Shown here: one piece after another, positions 1 to 5,412 of the stretch
Layout: each line of letters starts with the position of its first letter
How positions within the stretch are numbered: position 1 is the first letter of the stretch
Origin: CAZYXO01 sp964651315
Lineage (GTDB): Bacteria; Bacillota_I; Bacilli_A; RF39; UBA660
Assembly (NCBI GenBank): GCA_964651315.1
Contig: CAZYXO010000066.1
Location: forward strand, 1-5,412
Length of the DNA: 5,412 nucleotides
Reading direction: 5' to 3'
Notes under the pieces: model-generated
The model's input: only the letters and a program-made list of their open reading frames with translations
Told to the model about the DNA's origin: nothing
Database searches by the model: none
Translations under genes and position numbers: made by a program

Positions 1-843
1 AAAGTTAATTTTAGTGGTATAGATTATGAAATAGTTAGTTATAATGTTAATCCAGAAACTTATTTACTTGATTATGATGAGATTCAAAAAATTGCTTTAA
101 TAGAAAAACCAAAATTAATTATTGCAGGATATAGTGCATATCCTCGAACTATTGATTTTAAAAAATTTAAAGAAATTGCAAATTCTTGTGGTGCTTATTT
201 AATGGTCGATATGGCTCATATTGCTGGACTTGTTGCTACTGGTTATCACGATAATCCTTGTTTATATGCCGATGTTGTAACATCTACAACACATAAAACA
301 TTAAGAGGTCCTAGAGGTGGATTAATTTTAACTAATAACGAAGAAATAATAAAAAAAATTAATAAAGCAATATTTCCGGGCATTCAAGGTGGTCCACTTA
401 TGCATATTATTGCTGCTAAAGCCCAGTGTTTTTATGAAGCATTACAACCAAGTTTTAAAGAATATCAAAATAATGTCTTAAAAAATATTCAAGCGTTGTC
501 AAATGAATTAATTAAAAATGACATAAACGTAATAACTGGTGGAACAGATAATCATTTAATTTTAGTCGATGTTACAAATATGCGAATAAATGGAAGTGAT
601 GCTGAAAAATTATTAGAAGAAATTAATATTACCGTTAATAAAAACACTATACCATATGACACTTTATCACCAAATGTAACAAGTGGTATTCGTATTGGTA
701 GTCCTTTTATGACATCTCGTGGTTTAACAGAAAAAGATTTTACAAGTATTGGAAAAATTATTAGTTTATGTTTAAAAAAAGAAAAATCTGTAAAAGAATT
801 AAAGAATTCTGTAAAAGAAATTATTAAAAATTGTAAAAACTGA
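1..843 (+). CDS. glyA: Serine hydroxymethyltransferase, 5'-truncated by the window edge
   Basis: This PLP enzyme of the cytosol interconverts serine plus tetrahydrofolate with glycine plus 5,10-methylene-THF, the main source of one-carbon units. The frame is open from base 1 and gives 280 visible residues before the TGA stop at 841-843. The ATG at 202 is internal, because the residues encoded before it (such as AGYSAYP and GAYL) already match the family. Visible landmarks are VDMAHIAG (residues 69-76, with the PLP-contacting Asp70 and His73), the Schiff-base lysine Lys99 in TTHKTLRGPRGG, FPGIQGGPLMH, TGGTDNH, ITVNKN and SGIRIGSP with the substrate-carboxylate Arg231. Matching Lys99 to Lys229 of E. 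coli GlyA means about 130 N-terminal residues lie outside the window, for a full length near 410, which is normal. It converges on the prkC operon and ends in its own terminator. No active-site residue is missing in the visible part. Identification is essentially certain. Confidence 0.97.
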   Translation, partial: KVNFSGIDYEIVSYNVNPETYLLDYDEIQKIALIEKPKLIIAGYSAYPRTIDFKKFKEIANSCGAYLMVDMAHIAGLVATGYHDNPCLYADVVTSTTHKTLRGPRGGLILTNNEEIIKKINKAIFPGIQGGPLMHIIAAKAQCFYEALQPSFKEYQNNVLKNIQALSNELIKNDINVITGGTDNHLILVDVTNMRINGSDAEKLLEEINITVNKNTIPYDTLSPNVTSGIRIGSPFMTSRGLTEKDFTSIGKIISLCLKKEKSVKELKNSVKEIIKNCKN

Positions 844-869
844 TTAGTATTTTATCAGTTTTCTTTTTT
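836..869 (+). terminator. Intrinsic terminator of glyA, possibly bidirectional
   Basis: A perfect 9-bp inverted repeat, AAAACTGAT (836-844) with ATCAGTTTT (854-862), has a 9-base loop and is followed by the T-rich run TTCTTTTTT (861-869). The left arm contains the last codons and the TGA stop of glyA. Read on the minus strand, the same hairpin is followed by TTTTTACAATTTTT, so it could also back up termination of the prkC operon. The stem has few G-C pairs, but the shape and position are typical of AT-rich Firmicutes. Confidence 0.75.
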
Positions 870-870
870 A

Positions 871-899
871 AACAAAGAAAAAGACTTTTTAACAAAGTC
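871..899 (-). terminator. Intrinsic terminator of the fmt-rlmN-prpC-prkC operon
   Basis: On the minus strand, GACTTT (899-894) pairs with AAAGTC (888-883) across a 5-base loop, followed by TTTTTCTTTGTT (882-871). The prkC stop codon TAA (891-889) lies partly in the loop, so the hairpin overlaps the end of the coding sequence. On the plus strand the hairpin is not followed by a T run, so it should act on the minus strand only. The stem is only 6 bp, hence moderate confidence. Confidence 0.65.
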
Positions 900-2619
900 C
901 ATCTTCACAATCATCATCAGATGTAGTTATTTCAGTTGCAACTTTTATCGTAAATGAAGTTTTAGCAGTAATTACATATCCTTCAGGTTTACTTTGATAA
1001 AATATTGTTCCTTTACTATATTCGTTAGTTTCTTCATACGTTACATTGACAGTTAAATCATATTCTTTTGCAAAATCTTCCACATCACTAACAGTATAAG
1101 TTCCATCAGTAAAGTTTGGATATTTATTAGTAATATTTGGAACATATAGTGTAATTGTATCTCCTACTGATAATTTAGTATCTTTTTCAACTGACTGACG
1201 CATGATAGTTCCTTCAGTTATTTTTTTATCTTCTGTATCTTGTTTTTCCATCAAAACATATAAACCCAATGCTTCTAACTTCCCTTTTATTTCCAAGAAG
1301 TTTTTACCAACATAATCTTCGATAAGTATTTTAGTATCCCCTATGGAAACGTATATTGTAACTTCAGCATTTTTCTTTCTTTTACTACCAGACACTGGAT
1401 TAGTTTTAATAACTTTTCCTTCTTCAATTTCACTATCACTTTGCTCAATTTGCTTATCAGCAACAACAAATCCTTCATCTTGCAATTTTCTAACTGCATC
1501 TTTTACAGTTAAACCAGTAACATCTGGAACCACTATTTGTGATTTTTCCGTAATCATCGGAATTATTATTACAAGTGAAGTTATTAAAACAACCAAACCA
1601 GTAAAAATACTTCCAAGAATAATTAATAATTTATTTTGTTTTTTCATTTCCTCACCCGTTATCTGTTTAGCAATAACAATTTCATCATTATTATTACTCT
1701 CTTTTTCTTCTTCTTTTTTTATAGTTTTTAAAATTCGTGTTTCATCATAATCTATTTCTGGATATTTATAAACATATTTCGGTTCATCAACTCTTTCTTC
1801 ATTTTGACAAGTACTTAAGTCTTCGAACATTTCTCTAGCATCTTTATATCTATTTTTCGGATTTTTAGCCGTCGACCTTAAAATTATGTTTTCAATCGAT
1901 TGTGGTAAATTCGGTAATTCTTCTTTAATACTAGGTAGTGATTCTTTTAAATGTTTTAAAGCGATTTCAACAGCATTTTCACCTTTATAAGGTAGTGTTC
2001 CTGTTAAAAGTTCATACATTAAAATTCCCATTGAATAAATATCACTTTGGAGAGTTGCACCTTTACCACTTGCTTGTTCTGGTGGTAAATAATGAACTGA
2101 ACCCATTACTGAATTAGTTTGGGTAAGTTGAGTTGCGTTTAGTGCTGTTGCAATTCCAAAATCTGTTATTTTTATTAAACCACTATCAAGTATCATTATA
2201 TTTTGTGGTTTTATATCACGATGTATTATATAAGAATCATGTGCAATGCTCATGCCATCAGCAATTTGTTTCATTATATCGACTGTTTCACTAACAGATA
2301 ATTTACCACGTTTTTTAATTAACGTTTTTAAATGTGTTCCTTCAACATATTCCATAACAATATAATAATTTCCATTATCTTCACCGACATCATAAACTTC
2401 AACAATATTTGGATGGGTTAAACTACTTGCAGATAATGCTTCTCTTTGAAATCTACGTACAAATTTTTCATCATTTGCTAAATCTCCACGTAATATTTTA
2501 ACAGCAACATTCCGGTCTAAAATTGTGTCGTAAGCAAGATAAACGTTGGCCATTCCACCTTCACCAATTGATTTAATTATTTGATATCGATCACTAATTT
2601 TTTGCCCCTTTAATATCAT
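889..2619 (-). CDS. prkC: PASTA-domain eukaryotic-type Ser/Thr protein kinase (PrkC/PknB/Stk family)
   Basis: This is a membrane kinase that senses peptidoglycan or lipid II fragments outside and phosphorylates cytoplasmic proteins of wall synthesis, division and translation. At 576 residues it has the usual family length. The kinase domain spans about residues 12-267: glycine loop GEGGMANVY (19-27), ATP lysine Lys41 in VAVK, Glu60, catalytic loop HRDIKPQN (133-140, Asp135), DFG (153-155), a Thr-rich activation loop (Thr163, Thr166, Thr168), GSVHYLPPEQ (173-182) and DIYSMG. A charged juxtamembrane linker (about 271-328) precedes one membrane helix (about 331-355). Three PASTA repeats follow, at about 362-427, 430-493 and 494-561. 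The third starts YPNF rather than VPDV and is the most divergent. The protein ends in an acidic tail with cysteines at 571 and 576. The ATG overlaps the prpC stop as TAATG, with GAGG 7 bases upstream. It is the last gene of the operon. The rsgA gene that follows prkC in Bacillus is not present here. Confidence 0.97.
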   Translation of the reverse strand: MILKGQKISDRYQIIKSIGEGGMANVYLAYDTILDRNVAVKILRGDLANDEKFVRRFQREALSASSLTHPNIVEVYDVGEDNGNYYIVMEYVEGTHLKTLIKKRGKLSVSETVDIMKQIADGMSIAHDSYIIHRDIKPQNIMILDSGLIKITDFGIATALNATQLTQTNSVMGSVHYLPPEQASGKGATLQSDIYSMGILMYELLTGTLPYKGENAVEIALKHLKESLPSIKEELPNLPQSIENIILRSTAKNPKNRYKDAREMFEDLSTCQNEERVDEPKYVYKYPEIDYDETRILKTIKKEEEKESNNNDEIVIAKQITGEEMKKQNKLLIILGSIFTGLVVLITSLVIIIPMITEKSQIVVPDVTGLTVKDAVRKLQDEGFVVADKQIEQSDSEIEEGKVIKTNPVSGSKRKKNAEVTIYVSIGDTKILIEDYVGKNFLEIKGKLEALGLYVLMEKQDTEDKKITEGTIMRQSVEKDTKLSVGDTITLYVPNITNKYPNFTDGTYTVSDVEDFAKEYDLTVNVTYEETNEYSKGTIFYQSKPEGYVITAKTSFTIKVATEITTSDDDCEDGLC

Positions 2620-3362
2620 TATTCTTCCTCACCCTCATTCACTAAATAAGCAATTGATATATTATCAGTTCCACCTCTTGCGTTACATTTACGAATTAAT
2701 TTTACTACTTTTTCTTCAATTGTTAAATCTTCCTCATTTAGAACTTTTTCTATTTGTTCATCAGTTATTAAACTTGTAAGTCCATCACTACATAATAGGA
2801 TTTCATCAATCCCTCGTTCAACATCAAAAATATCTATTTCACAATTTTCTGATACTCCAAGGGCTTTCATTAAAACATTTTTTTTCGGATGTATTTTGGC
2901 TTCTTCCTCTGTTAAATTACCTGCAGTTACAAGTAAATTTACTAAAGTATGATCTTTTGTAACTTTATGTAATTTTTCGTTTTTCATAACATAACCTGAT
3001 GAATCACCAATATTCCCAAAAACTAAATAATCACTTGTTAAAATTGCTACGACTAAAGTTGTGCCCATTCCCACTGAATCAGGATTATCTTTGGCATAAT
3101 CAAATATATTTTTATTAATTTCACTAACGGTATCTTTCAACCAATTAAAAGCATCTACTTTTGTTCCAATTGTCGAACTATTTAAAAATCTTTTACCTAA
3201 AGCAGATACTGCCATACTTGAAGCAACTTCACCTTTTCTGTGTCCGCCCATTCCATCTGCAACCATTAATAGGTATTCATTTGTTTCATTTTTCAAAATT
3301 GTTACAGAGTCTTCATTATGACTTCTTACTCTTCCTGTATCGGTTAAATAATATGTTAACAA
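2619..3362 (-). CDS. prpC: PP2C-family protein phosphatase (PrpC/Stp)
   Basis: This soluble, metal-dependent Ser/Thr phosphatase reverses phosphorylation by the PASTA kinase encoded directly downstream. It has 247 residues, the standard size for bacterial PrpC/Stp. Family motifs appear in order: TDTGRVRSHNED (7-18), VADGMGGH (34-41, metal ligands Asp36 and Gly37), GMGTTLV (98-104), GNIGDSS (116-122), TKDHT (135-139), HPKKNVLMKALG (158-169), CSDGLT (191-196, Asp193) and GGTDNIS (230-236, Asp233). The core acidic metal ligands Asp18, Asp36, Asp193 and Asp233 are all present. One deviation is Ser122 where most members have Arg in GDSR. The start codon is TTG. It is preferred because a perfect Shine-Dalgarno precedes it and because homologues begin with the same ML-x-TDTG spacing; the next ATG (Met33) would delete motif 1. 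The start overlaps the rlmN stop by 7 bases and the stop overlaps the prkC ATG by 1. Confidence 0.96.
   Translation of the reverse strand: MLTYYLTDTGRVRSHNEDSVTILKNETNEYLLMVADGMGGHRKGEVASSMAVSALGKRFLNSSTIGTKVDAFNWLKDTVSEINKNIFDYAKDNPDSVGMGTTLVVAILTSDYLVFGNIGDSSGYVMKNEKLHKVTKDHTLVNLLVTAGNLTEEEAKIHPKKNVLMKALGVSENCEIDIFDVERGIDEILLCSDGLTSLITDEQIEKVLNEEDLTIEEKVVKLIRKCNARGGTDNISIAYLVNEGEEE
2627..2633 (-). promoter_or_regulatory. Ribosome binding site of prkC inside the end of prpC
   Basis: GGTGAGG on the minus strand, with a GAGG core, lies 7 bases before the prkC ATG within the last codons of prpC. Together with the 1-base TAATG overlap, it supports the ATG at 2619 and suggests coupled or reinitiated translation of kinase after phosphatase. 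Confidence 0.65.
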
Positions 3363-4381
3363 TTCTTTTCCTCCTTACTTCTTAGTTGTCCACAAGCAGC
3401 AGATATATTACGTCCAAATTCTCTTCTTACTGTTACATTAATTTTCGCATTAACTAAATAATTGTAAAATTCTTTCATCGATTTATCACTACTTCTTCTA
3501 TATTCGATATTAGTTGTTTCATTATAAGGTATTAAATTTACATAGACATTCATACCTCTAATTAAATTAACTAATTTTTTTGCACATTCTAAACTGTCAT
3601 TTACATTATTAATCATAACATATTCAATAGTAACTCGTCTATTAGTAATGGCAATATATTCTTTTATTGCCTCTATCACTTGACACACATTATACACTTT
3701 ATTTATCGGCATTAACTTATTTCTCGTTTCATCATCAGGTCCATGAAGGGATAATGCTAAATTAACTTGTAATCCTAAAGCACTAAATTCTTTAATTTTG
3801 GGAACAATTCCACAAGTAGAAACTGTTATATGTCTTGCTCCAATCATTAAACCAAAATCACTATTTATTATTTTAATAAATTTAATTACATTATCATAAT
3901 TATCAAATGGTTCACCAATACCCATAATTACTACACTATTAATTTTATTTTGCATTTCATTTTCTATTAATAATATTTGTTCCACCATTTCATATACTTC
4001 TAAATTACGTACTTTTTTTCTTCTACCACTTTCACAAAACAAGCAACCCATATTACAACCTACTTGACTAGAAATACATACCGAATTACCATAATCATGT
4101 TTCATAAGTACTGCTTCAATTAATTCATTACCCTTTAATTTAAACAAATATTTACTTGTATCACGATCTTTTTCTACTTTTTTAATTTCGATAAATTCAT
4201 TACTAAAATCTTTTTTTAATTTTTCAATTAAATCTTTTTTCATATCAGAAAAATTATCAAACTCATATACACTTTTTTTATATAACCAATTATATACTTG
4301 TTTACTTTTAAATTTCTTTTCGCCATTATTCAAAAAGTATTCTTCTAAATCTTCTAATGTATAACTAAATATATTATTCAT
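3356..4381 (-). CDS. rlmN: Dual-specificity 23S rRNA/tRNA (adenine-C2) methyltransferase, radical SAM
   Basis: RlmN uses two SAM molecules and a 4Fe-4S cluster to methylate C2 of A2503 in 23S rRNA, and A37 of some tRNAs, in the cytoplasm. From the ATG at 4381 the protein has 341 residues, the usual size. An N-terminal accessory domain (LEDLEEYF, KQVYNWLY) precedes the radical-SAM core with CNMGCLFC (cluster cysteines 109, 113 and 116), MGIGEP (153-158) and ALSLHG (209-214). The two cysteines of the methylation mechanism are visible: Cys102, seven residues before the first cluster Cys as in E. coli Cys118/Cys125, and Cys330 in ISAACGQL, the methyl-carrying Cys355 equivalent. The residue after the cluster is Glu117, where Ala or Ser is usual. 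A GTG directly upstream (4384) could serve as start and would add one residue. The start overlaps the upstream membrane-protein gene by 8 bases, with only a weak Shine-Dalgarno. The AACGQL context and fmt/prpC neighbours favour RlmN over the resistance enzyme Cfr. Confidence 0.95.
   Translation of the reverse strand: MNNIFSYTLEDLEEYFLNNGEKKFKSKQVYNWLYKKSVYEFDNFSDMKKDLIEKLKKDFSNEFIEIKKVEKDRDTSKYLFKLKGNELIEAVLMKHDYGNSVCISSQVGCNMGCLFCESGRRKKVRNLEVYEMVEQILLIENEMQNKINSVVIMGIGEPFDNYDNVIKFIKIINSDFGLMIGARHITVSTCGIVPKIKEFSALGLQVNLALSLHGPDDETRNKLMPINKVYNVCQVIEAIKEYIAITNRRVTIEYVMINNVNDSLECAKKLVNLIRGMNVYVNLIPYNETTNIEYRRSSDKSMKEFYNYLVNAKINVTVRREFGRNISAACGQLRSKEEKNC
3370..3376 (-). promoter_or_regulatory. 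Strong Shine-Dalgarno that fixes the TTG start of prpC
   Basis: AAGGAGG on the minus strand, fully complementary to the 16S rRNA tail, sits 7 bases before the TTG at 3362-3360. It lies inside the last codons of rlmN. It is the best ribosome binding site in the window and compensates for the weak start codon. Confidence 0.85.
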
Positions 4382-4997
4382 CACTTTTAGTCACTTCAAT
4401 TCTACTTAATGTACTTTTACCAATATTACCAAATGTTAAATCATATATACTTTCATCTAAATTAATTTTAATATTTGTAATAATTTCATCATTTTCCGTT
4501 ACTTCAATACTATAATTATCTAAATTATAAGTAGTAACATTACCAATTTTATTTTCACTAATATCTTTTATTAAATCATATATATAATTTACATTTATTA
4601 AATTAATATCTACATTTTCATATACATTATCAATTACTTCATAATTATCAAGTAATACTTTATAATATATATTATCATCAATATAATATTTCATAGTCCC
4701 ACTATTAGTATCTTTTAAACCCATAACTATTTTATCATTTTGTTCTCCACTATAAATAGATATTTCATTATTTATAGAAATACGATATACAAAACTATAA
4801 TTATTCTTTTTGAGTTCTATCCATTTAGTTTCCAGTGGAATTATTTCTTTAGGTCTTTGATTACTACTAAGTCCATTCATGAGTAATATAATTACAAAAA
4901 AGAAGATAAACCAAACACCTAATACCATTAGGGCATGAGTTCTTTTATTATTCCATAATTTACTAAATGTACTTTCTGTTGTTTTATTCTCTTTCAT
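4374..4997 (-). CDS. Unrecognised single-pass membrane protein with an extracytoplasmic domain
   Basis: I do not recognise this 207-residue protein. It has a short hydrophilic, basic N-terminus (residues 1-21), one strongly hydrophobic helix at about 22-41 (rich in Phe, Val, Ile and Leu), and a domain of about 165 residues. The positive charges before the helix predict N-in, C-out topology, so the large domain should face outside. There is no cysteine anywhere, so it is not a lipoprotein and has no disulfides. The domain alternates short Tyr-, Ile- and Asn-rich stretches (YSFVYRISI, KYYIDDNIYYKVLL, YSIEVTEND), suggesting beta-sheet; a LolA/LppX-like half-barrel is conceivable but only a guess. 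The ATG follows the fmt stop with no gap (TAAATG), preceded by a weak AGGGAAG. The stop overlaps rlmN. It stands where Bacillus carries rsmB but has no methyltransferase motif. Its link to the kinase is unknown. Confidence 0.85.
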   Translation of the reverse strand: MKENKTTESTFSKLWNNKRTHALMVLGVWFIFFFVIILLMNGLSSNQRPKEIIPLETKWIELKKNNYSFVYRISINNEISIYSGEQNDKIVMGLKDTNSGTMKYYIDDNIYYKVLLDNYEVIDNVYENVDINLINVNYIYDLIKDISENKIGNVTTYNLDNYSIEVTENDEIITNIKINLDESIYDLTFGNIGKSTLSRIEVTKSDE

Positions 4998-5412
4998 TTA
5001 ATTCACATTCTTCCCTAAATATTTCTCTTTATTTATTCCATTTAAATATTCTTTAATATCCATTTCTTTTTTACCAAATGGTTTTATTTTCTTTAAGTAA
5101 ATTATTCCATCATTACATTTAATACCAAAATTATTTTTATCCAACACTACTACTTCTCCATTATCACTTTCACTATTGTTTTTTTCAAATATGGCTTCAA
5201 TTACTTTCATTTCATTATTATCAAAGATAAAATTAGCATAAGGATTTGGATTTAATCCTCTTATTAAATTAATAATTTCTTTACCATTTTTATTAAAATC
5301 TATTCTTTCTTGTTCTCTTTTTATATTATAAGCATATGTTGCTTCATCATTATTTTGTTTTATTCTTTTATTTGTTTTATTTATTATACTTGGTAATGTT
5401 TCCATAAGAATA
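4998..5412 (-). CDS. fmt: Methionyl-tRNA formyltransferase, C-terminal part, 5'-truncated by the window edge
   Basis: Fmt transfers the formyl group of 10-formyl-THF to Met-tRNAfMet for initiation. Only about 137 C-terminal residues are visible, and the catalytic N-terminal domain lies beyond the window. The frame stays open through the last complete codons at the edge (Ile-Leu before the Met at 5405), and ILMETLP matches the internal LLLETLP region of the family, so the ATG at 5405 is not a start. Further matches are ATYAYNIKREQERIDFNK (family: TYA-K-E-RIDW), LIRGLNPNPYA (family: LIRGLNPWPGA), GIIYLKKIKPFGKKEMDIKEYLNG (shorter core: QP-GKK-M-FL-G), all in the OB-fold tRNA-binding domain. Two usual tryptophans are replaced here (RIDF and NPNP). 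The TAA stop directly abuts the next ATG. It is the first visible gene of the operon, and its order before rlmN-prpC-prkC matches Bacillus. Confidence 0.92.
   Translation of the reverse strand, partial: ILMETLPSIINKTNKRIKQNNDEATYAYNIKREQERIDFNKNGKEIINLIRGLNPNPYANFIFDNNEMKVIEAIFEKNNSESDNGEVVVLDKNNFGIKCNDGIIYLKKIKPFGKKEMDIKEYLNGINKEKYLGKNVN

Noticed and set aside
202..204. ATG at 202 as the start of glyA
   Set aside because: The same frame is open to base 1 and already encodes conserved serine hydroxymethyltransferase sequence, so the gene is truncated by the window.
1343..1750. Plus-strand open frame of 135 codons opposite prkC
   Set aside because: It lies wholly antisense to the well-supported linker, membrane and first PASTA region of prkC. 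Its Ser/Ile/Phe-rich product is what antisense of an AT-rich, Lys/Glu-rich gene gives, and it has no family motif.
2878..2885. Runs of 8 T or A (also 351-358) as phase-variation switches
   Set aside because: Runs of this length are expected by chance in such AT-rich coding sequence. They encode Lys/Asn codons within intact housekeeping genes.
3161..3385. Plus-strand open frame of 74 codons opposite the 5' end of prpC
   Set aside because: It is antisense to the conserved motif 1 and 2 region of the phosphatase, has no recognisable motif and is low-complexity Leu/Phe-rich.
3356..4381. Cfr-type antibiotic resistance methylase instead of RlmN
   Set aside because: The AACGQL C-terminal motif, the general sequence and the conserved fmt/prpC/prkC neighbourhood all favour the housekeeping RlmN.
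4382..4384. GTG at 4384 as the rlmN start
   Set aside because: It directly precedes an ATG and would add only one residue. The ATG is the stronger start codon, though GTG cannot be excluded.
5403..5405. ATG at 5405 as the start of a small 135-residue gene
   Set aside because: The product is the C-terminal domain of Fmt, the frame stays open to the edge, and the preceding Ile-Leu codons fit the family, so this Met is internal.
1..5412. Mobile element, CRISPR array, tRNA/rRNA or riboswitch
   Set aside because: Almost every base is coding, and the only non-coding gap is 45 bases occupied by terminators. No array of spaced repeats, transposase motif or RNA gene signature was seen.

Overview
This is a strongly AT-rich window from a low-G+C Gram-positive bacterium in the Bacilli/Mollicutes part of the tree. 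It carries six protein-coding genes, two of them cut by the window edges, in two convergent transcription units. Three things support the placement. The order fmt - (X) - rlmN - prpC - prkC is the Bacillus-type gene order. The kinase has an extracellular PASTA region, which implies a peptidoglycan wall and argues against a classical wall-less mycoplasma. TGA acts as a true stop for glyA, while tryptophan is encoded by TGG, so the code is standard at this codon. An uncultured gut-type Bacilli lineage (for example RF39-like) would fit, but that is inference from composition and synteny only.

Layout: 1-843 (+) is the 3' two-thirds of glyA, serine hydroxymethyltransferase. 844-888 is a very short convergent intergenic region. 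Together with the flanking gene ends it forms two back-to-back intrinsic terminators. From the right edge down to 889 everything is on the minus strand and packed as one operon: the 3' end of fmt (5412-4998), an unrecognised single-pass membrane protein (4997-4374), rlmN (4381-3356), prpC (3362-2619) and prkC (2619-889). All four junctions touch or overlap by 0 to 8 bases, so translational coupling is likely. No promoter is visible for this operon; it must lie beyond position 5412.

How the genes work together: Fmt (initiator Met-tRNA formylation) and RlmN (methylation of 23S rRNA A2503 and some tRNAs) serve translation. PrpC and PrkC are the antagonistic PP2C phosphatase and PASTA Ser/Thr kinase that link cell-wall state to growth and translation. 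GlyA supplies glycine and one-carbon units, which ultimately feed the formyl donor used by Fmt, although it is transcribed separately. The only unexplained gene is the 207-residue membrane protein, in the place where Bacillus has rsmB. No mobile element, CRISPR array, RNA gene or repeat array was seen, and nothing here amounts to a clearly new system. The membrane protein is the best candidate for novelty.
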